From Mariprofundus sp. UBA1536 (GTDB lineage: Bacteria > Pseudomonadota > Zetaproteobacteria > Mariprofundales > Mariprofundaceae): a stretch of 64,000 nt of DNA. Every line of letters starts with the position of its first letter. Position 1 is the first letter of the stretch. The notes under the pieces were generated by a model. The model worked only from the letters and a program-made list of their open reading frames with translations. It did not search any database and had not been told where the DNA came from. Location: positions 1 to 64,000 of the forward strand of contig DCPU01000020.1 in the NCBI GenBank assembly GCA_002323245.1. The letters run 5' to 3'. The position numbers and the translations under genes are program-made. Shown piece by piece: positions 51,775 to 60,068 of this stretch.

Positions 51775-52835
51775 AGCTTTGCCATAATTGCGGCTTCGTT
51801 GGCGGGGATGCAGCCAGCTTCGGTGATAAGGCCAGAAATCAGTCGGGCGGGGGTGACATCAAAACCATAGTTGGCGGCTTTGCTACCGATGGGGGTGATG
51901 CGGAGGTTTTGCGGAATGCCGTTTTCATTGATGCCGCGCACGGTATGCACTTCATCCTCGCAACGTTGCTCAATTTCAATCTCGGTGATGCCGTCTTTGG
52001 TGCCTGTATCAAAGGTGGAAAGCGGCAAAGCGATATAAAAGGGGATGTGATTGTCTTTGGCGGCCAAGGCTTTGAGGTAGGTGCCGATTTTGTTGGCGGC
52101 ATCTCCTTGGCGGGTAACGCGATCTGCGCCGGTAATCACCATATCCACCAAGCCATGCTGCATCAAATGGCCGCCAGTGTTGTCAGGGATAATGGTGTGT
52201 TTGATGCCTGCATCAAGCAGTTCCCACGAGGTGAGGTTGGCGCCCTGGTTGCGGGGGCGTGTTTCATCCACCCAAACATGGATATCAATACCACGGCGCT
52301 TGGCTTCATAAATCGGGGCAAGTGCTGAGCCATTATCAATAATCGCCAACCAGCCTGCATTGCAATGGGTGAGGATATTGAAAGATGTCAGACCTTTTTC
52401 TTGCATGATGCTCTCAATAATATCGCAGCCAATTTCGCCCATGCGCTGGCTGCGAAGCACATCTTCATCACAGATAGCGATGGCTTCGGCCAAGGTATCC
52501 GCCACCACATCGTCGCTGGATTTAACAACGTTCAGCATTCTATCAACAGCCCACATGAGATTAACGGCGGTAGGTCGCGATGCTCTTATTTTCGCAGCTT
52601 CTGCATGTATCGCAGACTTGTCATTGGGAAACTGTCGCGCTGCCAGATACACACCAAACGCCGCCACATTGCCAATCACCCCCGCGCCACGCACCGTCAT
52701 ATCGGCAATAGCTTCGCAGGCATCGCTGGCCGTTTTTAGTACACGTTCTCGGTTTTCAAAAGGTAAATAACGTTGGTCGATGACCTCAAGATCCCCCGAT
52801 TCATTGAGCCAAAGTGGTCTGTATGTTCCATTCAT
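51768..52835 (-). CDS. mtnA: Methylthioribose-1-phosphate isomerase
   Basis: 355 aa. Isomerises 5-methylthioribose-1-phosphate (or 5-deoxyribose-1-phosphate) to the ribulose. eIF2B-like fold with MTVRGAGVIGNVAAFG near residue 49, the catalytic Cys in ILTHCNAGWLA (~residue 160) and the Asp in VITGADRVTRQGDAANKIGT (~residue 240). Length is typical. It lies directly before the class II aldolase gene, forming a salvage unit for by-products of SAM chemistry. Confidence 0.93.
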   Translation of the reverse strand: MNGTYRPLWLNESGDLEVIDQRYLPFENRERVLKTASDACEAIADMTVRGAGVIGNVAAFGVYLAARQFPNDKSAIHAEAAKIRASRPTAVNLMWAVDRMLNVVKSSDDVVADTLAEAIAICDEDVLRSQRMGEIGCDIIESIMQEKGLTSFNILTHCNAGWLAIIDNGSALAPIYEAKRRGIDIHVWVDETRPRNQGANLTSWELLDAGIKHTIIPDNTGGHLMQHGLVDMVITGADRVTRQGDAANKIGTYLKALAAKDNHIPFYIALPLSTFDTGTKDGITEIEIEQRCEDEVHTVRGINENGIPQNLRITPIGSKAANYGFDVTPARLISGLITEAGCIPANEAAIMAKLC

Positions 52836-52964
52836 GACTTGCCCTCACTGCTTTTCATGGGTGAAGTGTAGCTGAGGATGTAATAGTTTTCTTGTCCATT
52901 AAGTATTTGGGGGGCTTTAGCACTCCAGTTGAACCCATACATTGGTGCAATGGAGGATATCAAT

Positions 52965-53693
52965 ATGAACCTTATCATGATTTTTATTTTGCTGTCGCTA
53001 TCAAGTGGTTGTGCCAGTTTTGCAGCACTAACCACGATACAGACGCCTGAGCATTTAAAGCAGCAGCCGCTTTTAAACATTGTCAGCGATGGCGGTGTCA
53101 TTGATTTTAGGGAGAAAGGCACATTTGATGTAGCCGATGAATTGCATGGCAAATTTAAGCGATTACTTGAAACTGGTGAAGAAACGGTATTGGGTGAAAT
53201 GATTACAATAAGCCGAGCTACATTTGAAGCTGAAGTGATTCGAAATGCATCAAATGAGCAATGGGATTTAGATTGTGTGGGCGAGATTCGTAACAAAGAA
53301 AAGCGGGTGGAAGAAGAACCTTTTCGCTGTCAGATAGCGCAACAGGGTAAAGCAGTTGGCGAGTTTGTACTCGTCACCCAAAGTAACGCAGCAGCGTTTA
53401 GTCTGATTGAACGGCATCATGGACACGTACAAATGCAAAAACATCGTTATACCTTTCAATCTATACATATGAGCGAGGCCGGCGGCTCTATGGAAAATTC
53501 GATACCATTCGGTTACCTCTTTTATGAGGGCAGTTCAGTAGTTGCTGTTGTGCAGACCCATGGAGATACTCATATGCGACTAGCCGCCAACCTTTCCCTA
53601 GAGGCGAGAGATGCGCTTATACTTGCAGGGGTTGCTTCAGCTCTTAGCTGGAAACCAGAAGCTGGCCAGCGCCAGCAACTTGACGGTATGTAG
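52965..53693 (+). CDS. Lipoprotein of unknown function
   Basis: 242 aa from ATG 52965, with GGAGG 8 nt upstream; in-frame codons back to 52929 precede the ribosome-binding site. Signal peptide with lipobox LSSGC (IMIFILLSLSSGCASF). The mature part has no recognised domain; segments such as VVAVVQTHGDTHMRLAANLS and the C-terminal ARDALILAGVASALSW are seen. Probably attached to the outer membrane. Divergent from mtnA. Confidence 0.75.
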   Translation: MNLIMIFILLSLSSGCASFAALTTIQTPEHLKQQPLLNIVSDGGVIDFREKGTFDVADELHGKFKRLLETGEETVLGEMITISRATFEAEVIRNASNEQWDLDCVGEIRNKEKRVEEEPFRCQIAQQGKAVGEFVLVTQSNAAAFSLIERHHGHVQMQKHRYTFQSIHMSEAGGSMENSIPFGYLFYEGSSVVAVVQTHGDTHMRLAANLSLEARDALILAGVASALSWKPEAGQRQQLDGM

Positions 53694-53859
53694 TCTTTTT
53701 AGTGCTTCCTTACTAGCCCTTGGCCATAGCTAAGAGTCGCGGCTACGATGCCAAAGAAGCTTAAGTTGATGCTATATTTTTTCTGTATCAAGCCGCAGAG
53801 GGCATTTGTTCCACATGCTTTTTATGTATCAAACATCATCAAGTTCAGCGCGTTTGGCC

Positions 53860-54381
53860 TTAGTCGGTTTTGGATGATGGGGGGAAATCGTGTTTGATAT
53901 CGGCTAATGCTTCTTCTAGCGCTTGCTGGGCATCTGCTTCGTTGAATGTGTGGTGCACCAACCGCTCGGCGGCATCGACAATCAAGGCTGTGGATTGCTG
54001 TTGAATTTCTTTGATGGCTTGCTGGTGCATAAATGCTTCATCAGCAAGAAATCCTTCTTTGCGGCGTTTGAGGTTTTGTTCGAAGGTATGATTGCGGTGT
54101 TGATGCCGTGATTTGATATCGGCTTCGGCGGCGATGACGCGCTTTCTGATTTCCACATCCACTTCTGCCAGTTGGGCAGCATATTTGGCCTGAAAAGCTG
54201 CAGCCTCACGCCTTGCATCTTCAGCTTTGGCCAAGTCTTCGCGGATTATGGCTTGGCGCTTTGCTAGGGTAGCTTCGATCACCGGCAATACCCATCGCTT
54301 GAGCATGAAGAAGAGTAGCGCAAAGGAAATAAGCGTCCAAAACACTTGCGACTGAAAAAAGCTGCTATCAAATTGTGGCAT
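53860..54381 (-). CDS. atpF: ATP synthase Fo subunit b
   Basis: 173 aa. N-terminal membrane helix (FWTLISFALLFFMLKRWVLPVI) followed by the long dimerising coiled coil with the usual Ala/Glu/Lys content (AKRQAIIREDLAKAEDARRE). Peripheral stalk linking Fo to F1. It follows atpE by 12 bases. In most bacteria atpH-A-G-D-C come next; here they do not, and only one b gene is present. Confidence 0.9.
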   Translation of the reverse strand: MPQFDSSFFQSQVFWTLISFALLFFMLKRWVLPVIEATLAKRQAIIREDLAKAEDARREAAAFQAKYAAQLAEVDVEIRKRVIAAEADIKSRHQHRNHTFEQNLKRRKEGFLADEAFMHQQAIKEIQQQSTALIVDAAERLVHHTFNEADAQQALEEALADIKHDFPPSSKTD

Positions 54382-54393
54382 GGATTGACTACC

Positions 54394-54627
54394 TTATGTC
54401 TGGCCATGCCCCATGATGATAAAGGCAATCACCAAAGCGTATAAAGCGATGGTTTCTACAAGTGCAAAACCAATCCACGCATATTTGGAAAGCCTAGCTT
54501 CAGATTCGGGTTGGCGCGCTACCGACTCAATCATTTTGCTGAAAATCATACCAATACCGAGCGCCGCACCGCCCATACCTGCTGCTGCCAAGCCCATACC
54601 GATGGGTACCATTGCTGTGGGGTCCAT
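54394..54627 (-). CDS. atpE: ATP synthase Fo subunit c
   Basis: 77 aa, two-helix hairpin. The proton-binding acid is the Glu in the second helix (WIGFALVETIALYALVIAF). The polar loop is SRQPE-like (VARQPESEARL). Gly-rich first helix GMGLAAAGMGGAALGIGM. Forms the rotor ring. Glu instead of Asp, and no Na+-type Gln/Ser pattern that I can recognise, so H+ coupling is the default. Confidence 0.94.
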   Translation of the reverse strand: MDPTAMVPIGMGLAAAGMGGAALGIGMIFSKMIESVARQPESEARLSKYAWIGFALVETIALYALVIAFIIMGHGQT

Positions 54628-54654
54628 ATCTAGCCTCCTTTTATACCAGAACCT

Positions 54655-55392
54655 TTAGTGCTCTGCTAATGCGTCATCAATATAAACGCATGATAAAATA
54701 ACAAAAATATAGGATTGGATAAACGCAATCATTATTTCAAGGGCAATTTGAATCACCGTGAACCCAAGTGGCAACCATTGCAGAAACCATGGCGCTGCAA
54801 GGCCAAGCACTGCCAACACGCCCAAGGCCATATGCCCAGCCGTCATATTCGCAAACAAACGCAAAGCCAAAGTGACGGGGCGCGCCAAAAAAGAGATAAT
54901 TTCAATGGGTACCATCAAAGGCAGCAACACTTTGGGCACACCTTGCGGTGAGAAAGCGCGGAAAAATCCCCAGCCATGTTTGTTAAAGCGCAGCCAAATG
55001 GCGAAGCCGAACATGCCGACAGCTAGGGTGCCTGTGACAGCCAGTTGCGAGGTGGGCGTAAACGCGCCAGGCAGCAAGCCAATCAAGTTGCAGCCTAAAA
55101 TAAAGGTGAACATCGTAAACATCAGCGGGATATAATCTTTACCATCTTGATGGATATTCAGCGTGGTTTGTTTGGCGATAAATTCGTAGAGCATTTCGCC
55201 CAAAAGTTGACCGTAACCTGGAATGACTTTGGCGCGAATAAAGGCCAACTTGAGTAGTATGACCACAGTAGCGATGGCGAGCAGCATAAATACAACTGTG
55301 TTGGAAATGGATAAATCAATGGTTCCTATATGGATATCTTGGTACACGATCACTTTGAAGTGATTGATGGTGCCCGCCATATCCAAGCTCAT
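54655..55392 (-). CDS. atpB: ATP synthase Fo subunit a
   Basis: 245 aa, five membrane helices. The essential Arg is in SFLARPVTLALRLFANMTAGH (positions given by the LRLFANMTAGH motif, ~residue 177), and the C-terminal helix IALEIMIAFIQSYIFVILS is canonical. Provides the proton half-channels. Preceded by the atpI gene (2 bases), followed by atpE. Confidence 0.95.
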   Translation of the reverse strand: MSLDMAGTINHFKVIVYQDIHIGTIDLSISNTVVFMLLAIATVVILLKLAFIRAKVIPGYGQLLGEMLYEFIAKQTTLNIHQDGKDYIPLMFTMFTFILGCNLIGLLPGAFTPTSQLAVTGTLAVGMFGFAIWLRFNKHGWGFFRAFSPQGVPKVLLPLMVPIEIISFLARPVTLALRLFANMTAGHMALGVLAVLGLAAPWFLQWLPLGFTVIQIALEIMIAFIQSYIFVILSCVYIDDALAEH

Positions 55393-55394
55393 GG

Positions 55395-55640
55395 TTACTC
55401 GTCCTTCTTATCAGCATGTTTGGCATCTAAATCAATCACCATCAAACGATAGAGATTGAGAAAACCTGCCATCAAACCAAAAATAGCAAAAATGCATAAA
55501 AAAATTGGCCTTGTATGCAGCCATAGATCAAGGAAGTAACCGATGGTGAGGCCTATCATGGTCGAGGCCACTATTTCAGAGCCAACCCGAAGCCCCCATT
55601 GATGGCCGTGAAGATGTTCGTCTTGTTTGAGTTTTGTCAT
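55395..55640 (-). CDS. atpI: AtpI/AtpZ-type ATP synthase accessory protein
   Basis: 81 aa from ATG 55640; the frame is open further up to 55718. Two membrane helices (IVASTMIGLTIGYFLDLWL; PIFLCIFAIFGLMAGFLNLY) with the DLWLHTRP loop typical of AtpI/AtpZ-like proteins, which help assemble the c ring or carry Mg/Ca. First gene of the atpI-B-E-F operon. Confidence 0.82.
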   Translation of the reverse strand: MTKLKQDEHLHGHQWGLRVGSEIVASTMIGLTIGYFLDLWLHTRPIFLCIFAIFGLMAGFLNLYRLMVIDLDAKHADKKDE

Positions 55641-55958
55641 AGCGTATTCCAAGCATGAGACAAAAAAACACGATGACTCATGCGCGTTTAAAGTAGTCGA
55701 AAAACCATAAAAAATCAATGCGTATGAGATGGTCAGCTTGTAAAGAAGTTTGGAGGTTGATTGTTCATTTTTGGTCAGCCAATCCCCAAGGGGAGCTTCT
55801 CATGCTTCGCATTCACCTTCAAACGAACCATAAATCCACATGATAACGGATTTATGCGCACGAAGGGCGGGGCAATCTCTGAGAAACCAGCTGTACTTAG
55901 ACAAGCGCTAGCATGATGATTACGGTTGCAGGCCGCGTTGGTTATCTAGGAGTTGTAT
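55641..55958. other. Divergent intergenic region with dispersed repeat
   Basis: About 318 bases between divergent atpI and btuF. It carries copy 2 of the 114-bp repeat (55760-55873). I see no cobalamin riboswitch in front of btuF. Confidence 0.6.
55760..55873 (+). repeat. 114-bp dispersed repeat, copy 2
   Basis: Same length and orientation as copy 1 at 50859-50972. Starts ATTGTTCATTTTTGGTCAGC and ends GCGCACGAAGGGCGGGGC. It shares the central TCTCATGCTTCGCATTCACC block exactly. Both copies lie in non-coding DNA between genes. Confidence 0.85.
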
Positions 55959-56780
55959 TTGAATAAGTTGGCCTTGAGTCTGTTTTGTGTGTTTTGGCTT
56001 AGCCCTGCTTATGCAGCTGAGCGAATTTTGGCGCTGGCTCCGCATGTTTGCGAAAGCTTGTTTGCCATTGGCGCAGCAGATCAAGTGGTCGGGGTGGTGG
56101 ATTATTGCGACTTTCCAGAGGAAGCCAAAAGCAAGGCTCAACTGGGTGCATTTCACCATATCAATGTCGAAGCTGCGCTTGCGCTCAAGCCCACACTGGT
56201 TATTACTACGGATACCAACACAGCTGCGATTCGGGCTTTGAGTGATTTGGGTGTAAAAGTGGCGTTAAGTGCCCCAAATTCGGTGGATGGCGTAATGCAG
56301 GATATCTTATTCTTAGGTGCGTTGACTGGGCATACATCTGATGCAGAAGCCCTGGTTGCTCAGATGCAGCAGCAACTGGCCAAAATCAGGGCGGAAACTG
56401 CAAATCTATCCGTACCCACATTTTATGAGGTTTGGCATCAGCCACTTTACACCATTGGCAGTAAGGCTTTTATTCATGATGTGATGAAGCAGATGGGCAT
56501 GAGAAATGTCTTTGCTGATGCCCATATGGATTCTTTGCGCATACCGATGGAAGTTGCGTTGGCAGCTAAACCCGAAGTGGTGGTGGTACCCACTGAAAAG
56601 AGGGATGTGGAAGCCCGTGAATTATTTTGGAAACAATGGTTGGGTGATGATGTGATGGTGTTGCGTGCCAACCCGGATTTGTTGCACCGCCCTGGCCCGC
56701 GTTTGATTGAAGGCATGCGTGCGCTACTGCTTCAGTGGCAGGAAAAAACCGCAGAACGTGTAACGGTGAAGGCCTTATGA
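55959..56780 (+). CDS. btuF: Vitamin B12 ABC transporter, periplasmic binding protein
   Basis: 273 aa from TTG 55959, with AGGAG 6 nt upstream. Signal peptide LALSLFCVFWLSPAYAA. The first domain begins ERILALAPHVCESLFAIGAA, then VVGVVDYCDFPEEAKSKAQL, both typical of BtuF; the class III binding-protein helix-linked fold is evident. It delivers cobalamin to BtuCD. Stop overlaps btuC (ATGA). The two Cys residues (about 29 and 47) may form a disulfide. Confidence 0.85.
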   Translation: MNKLALSLFCVFWLSPAYAAERILALAPHVCESLFAIGAADQVVGVVDYCDFPEEAKSKAQLGAFHHINVEAALALKPTLVITTDTNTAAIRALSDLGVKVALSAPNSVDGVMQDILFLGALTGHTSDAEALVAQMQQQLAKIRAETANLSVPTFYEVWHQPLYTIGSKAFIHDVMKQMGMRNVFADAHMDSLRIPMEVALAAKPEVVVVPTEKRDVEARELFWKQWLGDDVMVLRANPDLLHRPGPRLIEGMRALLLQWQEKTAERVTVKAL

Positions 56781-57724
56781 ACGATCAAAGAACATGGCCT
56801 TTATTACTTAGTTTATTGGTGCTGACTGCTGTAGTCATGGTGGTTTCTCTGGGAATTGGCAGTCATTGGATTTCGCCATTTTCCCCGGCGAGTGAGCTGG
56901 ATTCGCGCATTTTATGGGAGCTGAGGCTGCCGCGGGTGTTGATTGCTTTTGCTGTGGGAGGTCTGCTGGCTTTGGCGGGTGCTTGGTTTCAAGTGTTGCT
57001 GGGTAACCCTCTGGCTGAGCCCTATGTGTTGGGTGTGGCCAGCAGTGCGGCTGTGGGTGCTGTAGCAGGCATGATGTTGTTTCCTGAAACCATCTGGGCA
57101 ATGTCGCTGGGCGCCTTTGCGGGTGCATGGATTGGTATTGCTTCGGTGTTGATGTTTGCCCACTTGGGCACAACCCGTTTGTTGCTGGCTGGGGTGGTGT
57201 TGGCAGCCTTTTGGTCGGCGATTTTGATGTTGTTACTGGCCCTGATGCCTGAACGTGGCGTGGCTTTAGCGTATGCTTGGATGATGGGCGATTTGTCGCG
57301 CTCGGACATAGCGTTACCTTATTTGCTGCTGGTTTGGGGTGGTGCTTTGCTGGCAGGATTGGTGCTGGCCAGGTCGCTGGATAAATTATTATTGGGTGAA
57401 AAACATGCGGCAGCACTTGGTGTAGATGTGCGCAAGTTGCGTTTTGGCTTGTTATTGTTGGCTTCAGCGGTCACTGCGATTGCGGTCACTGCGGCTGGCA
57501 CCATTGGCTTTGTTGGTTTGATTGTGCCGCATTTGATGCGTTTGTTGCTTGGCAGCTTGCACCGCGCTGTCTTGCTCGCTTCAGCTTTTGGCGGCGGTAT
57601 ATTGTTAATCTTGGCCGATACTGCCGCGCGCACAGTGATTACACCTGCGGAGTTACCCGTGGGCGTGCTCACGGCCATGATTGGTGTGCCTGTATTTTTG
57701 TGGCTGCTGCTGAGGGCGCGTTAA
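56777..57724 (+). CDS. btuC: Vitamin B12 ABC transporter, permease
   Basis: 315 aa from ATG 56777, inside the btuF stop. FecCD family with about ten helices: LRLPRVLIAFAVGGLLALAG, GNPLAEPYVLGVASSAAVGA, and the coupling loop FVGLIVPHLMRLL near the C-terminus. B12 permease is inferred from neighbours; the fold alone also fits iron-siderophore permeases. btuD starts directly after its stop. Confidence 0.88.
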   Translation: MNDQRTWPLLLSLLVLTAVVMVVSLGIGSHWISPFSPASELDSRILWELRLPRVLIAFAVGGLLALAGAWFQVLLGNPLAEPYVLGVASSAAVGAVAGMMLFPETIWAMSLGAFAGAWIGIASVLMFAHLGTTRLLLAGVVLAAFWSAILMLLLALMPERGVALAYAWMMGDLSRSDIALPYLLLVWGGALLAGLVLARSLDKLLLGEKHAAALGVDVRKLRFGLLLLASAVTAIAVTAAGTIGFVGLIVPHLMRLLLGSLHRAVLLASAFGGGILLILADTAARTVITPAELPVGVLTAMIGVPVFLWLLLRAR

Positions 57725-58459
57725 ATGCTAGTGATTCAAGATTTAACCCTGCATCGTGGTAAGAAGGTCTTGCTCAGTGGGCTTTATGCTGAGTTTACAG
57801 CTGGGCAAGTGGTGGTGGTATTGGGGCCAAATGGGGCTGGTAAATCCACCCTGCTGCAAAGCATGCTGGGCATGTTTACGCCTGCGGCAGGCCGCATCAC
57901 TATCGATGGCAAAGCTGTGGCAGAATGCTCGCGTCAAGATTTGGCCGAGAAAATGACATGGCAGGGCGATTTGCCACCAAGTGAGTTTGGCCTCACCGTG
58001 TCGCAACGTTTGCACCTTTCGGCCAATGGGCCAGATGAAGCGAAAAACCAGCAAGCCATGACTTTGATGGACTTAGCTAAGCTAAAACATCGGGCTTTGG
58101 ATGCATTATCCAGCGGCGAGCGCCAGCGCGTTGAAATCGCCGCCACTATGGTGCGGGATAATCCGATTTGGTTGATGGATGAGCCCACTGCACATCTTGA
58201 TTTAAGACATCAAGTGGATTGTTTGCAGTTGATGAAAAAAGAAGCCCAACAAGGGCGTTTGATTATCACTGTGCTGCACGACTTGCAGCAGGCTGCAGCT
58301 GTGGCCGATACGGTGATTCTTTTAGATGGAAATGGCGGCGCTGAAGTCGGTGTGGCCAATGAAATGCTCACGCCTGAACATTTGATGCCAGTCTTTGGGG
58401 TACAGATTCAGGGTGAAGGGAAATTATTAATGCCGATGTATTTTGAGGAAAAACAATGA
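57725..58459 (+). CDS. btuD: Vitamin B12 ABC transporter, ATP-binding protein
   Basis: 244 aa. Walker A GPNGAGKSTLL, signature ALSSGERQRVEIA, Walker B NPIWLMDEPTAHLD and the switch His in VLHDLQQAA. FecE/BtuD-type ATPase that drives BtuC. It starts immediately after the btuC stop and its own stop overlaps cobO. Confidence 0.9.
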   Translation: MLVIQDLTLHRGKKVLLSGLYAEFTAGQVVVVLGPNGAGKSTLLQSMLGMFTPAAGRITIDGKAVAECSRQDLAEKMTWQGDLPPSEFGLTVSQRLHLSANGPDEAKNQQAMTLMDLAKLKHRALDALSSGERQRVEIAATMVRDNPIWLMDEPTAHLDLRHQVDCLQLMKKEAQQGRLIITVLHDLQQAAAVADTVILLDGNGGAEVGVANEMLTPEHLMPVFGVQIQGEGKLLMPMYFEEKQ

Positions 58460-58992
58460 AAACACGTGATCGCCGGCAGGGTGTGATGCTGGTGCACACC
58501 GGCGAAGGCAAAGGTAAATCATCATCGGCTTTTGGTGTGACCTTTCGTGCTGCGGGTTGGGGCATGAAGGTTTGTGTGATTCAATTTATCAAAGGCAAAT
58601 GGAAAACAGGCGAGCAACGTGCCGCTGCTAAATTTGATAATATTGAATGGCATGCCATGGGTGATGGTTTCACCTGGGATACGAAAAATCCTGAACAGGA
58701 TATCAAAACCAGCCGTGAGATTTGGGAATTTGCCAAAGAAAAAATTGCATCGCATGAATTTGATTTGGTGGTGCTCGATGAAATCAATTACTGCTGTGGT
58801 TATGGCTGGTTGGATGGGCAAGAGATTGTTGATTTCTTGCAAGAACATCGCCCGTCTTGGATGCATATGGTGTTTACCGGTCGCGATGCTGCGCCCGAAG
58901 TGATCGCTTATGCCGATACGGTCACTGAAATGAAGCCCATCAAACATGCCTTTGATAAAGGCATAATGGCTGAACAAGGCGTTGAGTTTTAA
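58456..58992 (+). CDS. cobO: Cob(I)alamin adenosyltransferase (CobO/BtuR)
   Basis: 178 aa. Adds the 5'-deoxyadenosyl group to cobalamin precursors. The P-loop is VHTGEGKGKSSSAFGVTFRA; VIQFIKGKWKTGEQ and VLDEINYCCGYGWLDGQEIV are family signatures. Overlaps btuD by 4 bases (ATGA). Links uptake and activation in one transcript. Confidence 0.94.
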   Translation: MKTRDRRQGVMLVHTGEGKGKSSSAFGVTFRAAGWGMKVCVIQFIKGKWKTGEQRAAAKFDNIEWHAMGDGFTWDTKNPEQDIKTSREIWEFAKEKIASHEFDLVVLDEINYCCGYGWLDGQEIVDFLQEHRPSWMHMVFTGRDAAPEVIAYADTVTEMKPIKHAFDKGIMAEQGVEF

Positions 58993-59679
58993 ATGACGCT
59001 GCTGTTTGTTGCCCACGGTTCACCTGCGCCAGCTTATCGCGCTGAAGCAGAAGCCTTTTTGGCGGCTTGGCAGTTGAACTATCCGGGTATGGACGCGCAG
59101 TTGAGTTATATTGAAATGGAGCCCTTGTTCGCTGACGTGTTGCAGCTTTTGACAGAGCCAATATTGGTGATGCCCTTATTTTTACATGAGGGTAAACACT
59201 ACCGAGAAGATGTGTTGGCCGTTGCCCAAGCTTCGGGCACACAAGTGCATATGCTGCCGGCGCTGACTAATTTGCAGGTCATGGCCGACTTGTTGCAAGC
59301 ATCATGTGCCAACGAACATTTACAGAACGCGCATATGGTATTGTTTACCCATGGCGCCGGTGGCGCCAAGGCGCAAGCAGCCATCCAAGCTTTGGCGACA
59401 ACATTTGAAGCCCGCACCCAGCGGCCTTGCAGCATTGCCTTGGCCATGGGTGAGCCAAGCTTGCAGCAAACCCTGACTCATGTTGCCCAAGCTGGGGCGA
59501 AACAGATACAGATTGTGCCGCACTTTATTTTTGGAGGCGCGTGGCAGGTTAAGGCGCAATTGAGCATGGATGTGGTGATGAGCCAATTTGGCTGTCAGAT
59601 TCAGCTTGGTACACCACTGCATGCTAACCCATTGTTATTAAAAGCTATTTCTCATCTTTTATCGATTCACAATCCGTAA
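58993..59679 (+). CDS. cbiX: Sirohydrochlorin cobaltochelatase (CbiX-type), two-domain
   Basis: 228 aa. The N-terminal FVAHGSPAPAYRAEAEAFLA and MPLFLHEGKHYREDV carry the chelatase His residues; a second, degenerate half repeats the pattern (VLFTHGAGGAKA; VPHFIFGGAWQVKAQ). This is the long CbiX form, an internal duplication of the CbiXs unit. Inserts Co(II), or Ni in CfbA relatives, into sirohydrochlorin. Starts directly after the cobO stop, and immediately upstream of the B12 riboswitch. Confidence 0.85.
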   Translation: MTLLFVAHGSPAPAYRAEAEAFLAAWQLNYPGMDAQLSYIEMEPLFADVLQLLTEPILVMPLFLHEGKHYREDVLAVAQASGTQVHMLPALTNLQVMADLLQASCANEHLQNAHMVLFTHGAGGAKAQAAIQALATTFEARTQRPCSIALAMGEPSLQQTLTHVAQAGAKQIQIVPHFIFGGAWQVKAQLSMDVVMSQFGCQIQLGTPLHANPLLLKAISHLLSIHNP

Positions 59680-59722
59680 ACGTATAGACAAACTTCAATT
59701 CAGCCCTAACATGTGGCGTGTT

Positions 59723-59901
59723 TTAGGTGCTAAGAAGATGAAGTCCATCTTCAAAGTGAAACGGGAAGTCGGTGCGGGATATCAATCCTAAGTCCGACGC
59801 AGCCCCCGCTACTGTAAGCCAGACAACGCTGTTTGAAACGCCACTGAACGCTGTTCGGGAAGGAAAGCAGCTGCGAATGAAGGCAAGCCAGGAGACCGGC
59901 C
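59723..59901 (+). ncRNA. Cobalamin riboswitch upstream of btuB
   Basis: Conserved elements occur in order: AGGTGC at 59725-59730; GTGAAACGGGAAGTCGGTGC at 59756-59775; CCGACGCAGCCCCCGCTACT (about 59793-59813); and the terminal GCCAGGAGACCGGCC (59887-59901). These are the diagnostic boxes of the AdoCbl class. Length and position, 168 bases before the btuB ATG, fit. It should shut down btuB-tonB-cobQ when cobalamin is plentiful. Confidence 0.92.
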
Positions 59902-59977
59902 TAAATCAGAAACCATTTTTGGTTTCAAATCGGATAATGCTTCGGTGGGAGGCTGGTCGATGGGTCTCTGATTTTTT
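59894..59977 (+). promoter_or_regulatory. Putative riboswitch expression platform
   Basis: GACCGGCC (59894-59901), the end of the aptamer, can pair with GGCTGGTC (59951-59958) using one G-U pair. GAAACC (59909-59914) pairs with GGTTTC (59921-59926). AAATCAGA (59903-59910) can pair with TCTGATTT (59967-59974), directly before a T run. These alternative pairings suggest a transcription-termination switch; this is inference from reading, not folding. Confidence 0.4.
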
Positions 59978-60068
59978 CTCACCAGATATCTGCTCTTCCC
60001 TTCTCCATACCCAACATGCCCGAATCAAAATTTAGCATTTGCGCGGCGGGCGCATGGAGAAAACTTTC

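Noticed and set aside
56835..57416. 193-codon leftward frame opposite btuC
   Set aside because: Pro/Thr/His-rich shadow of the hydrophobic btuC sequence; no start signal.
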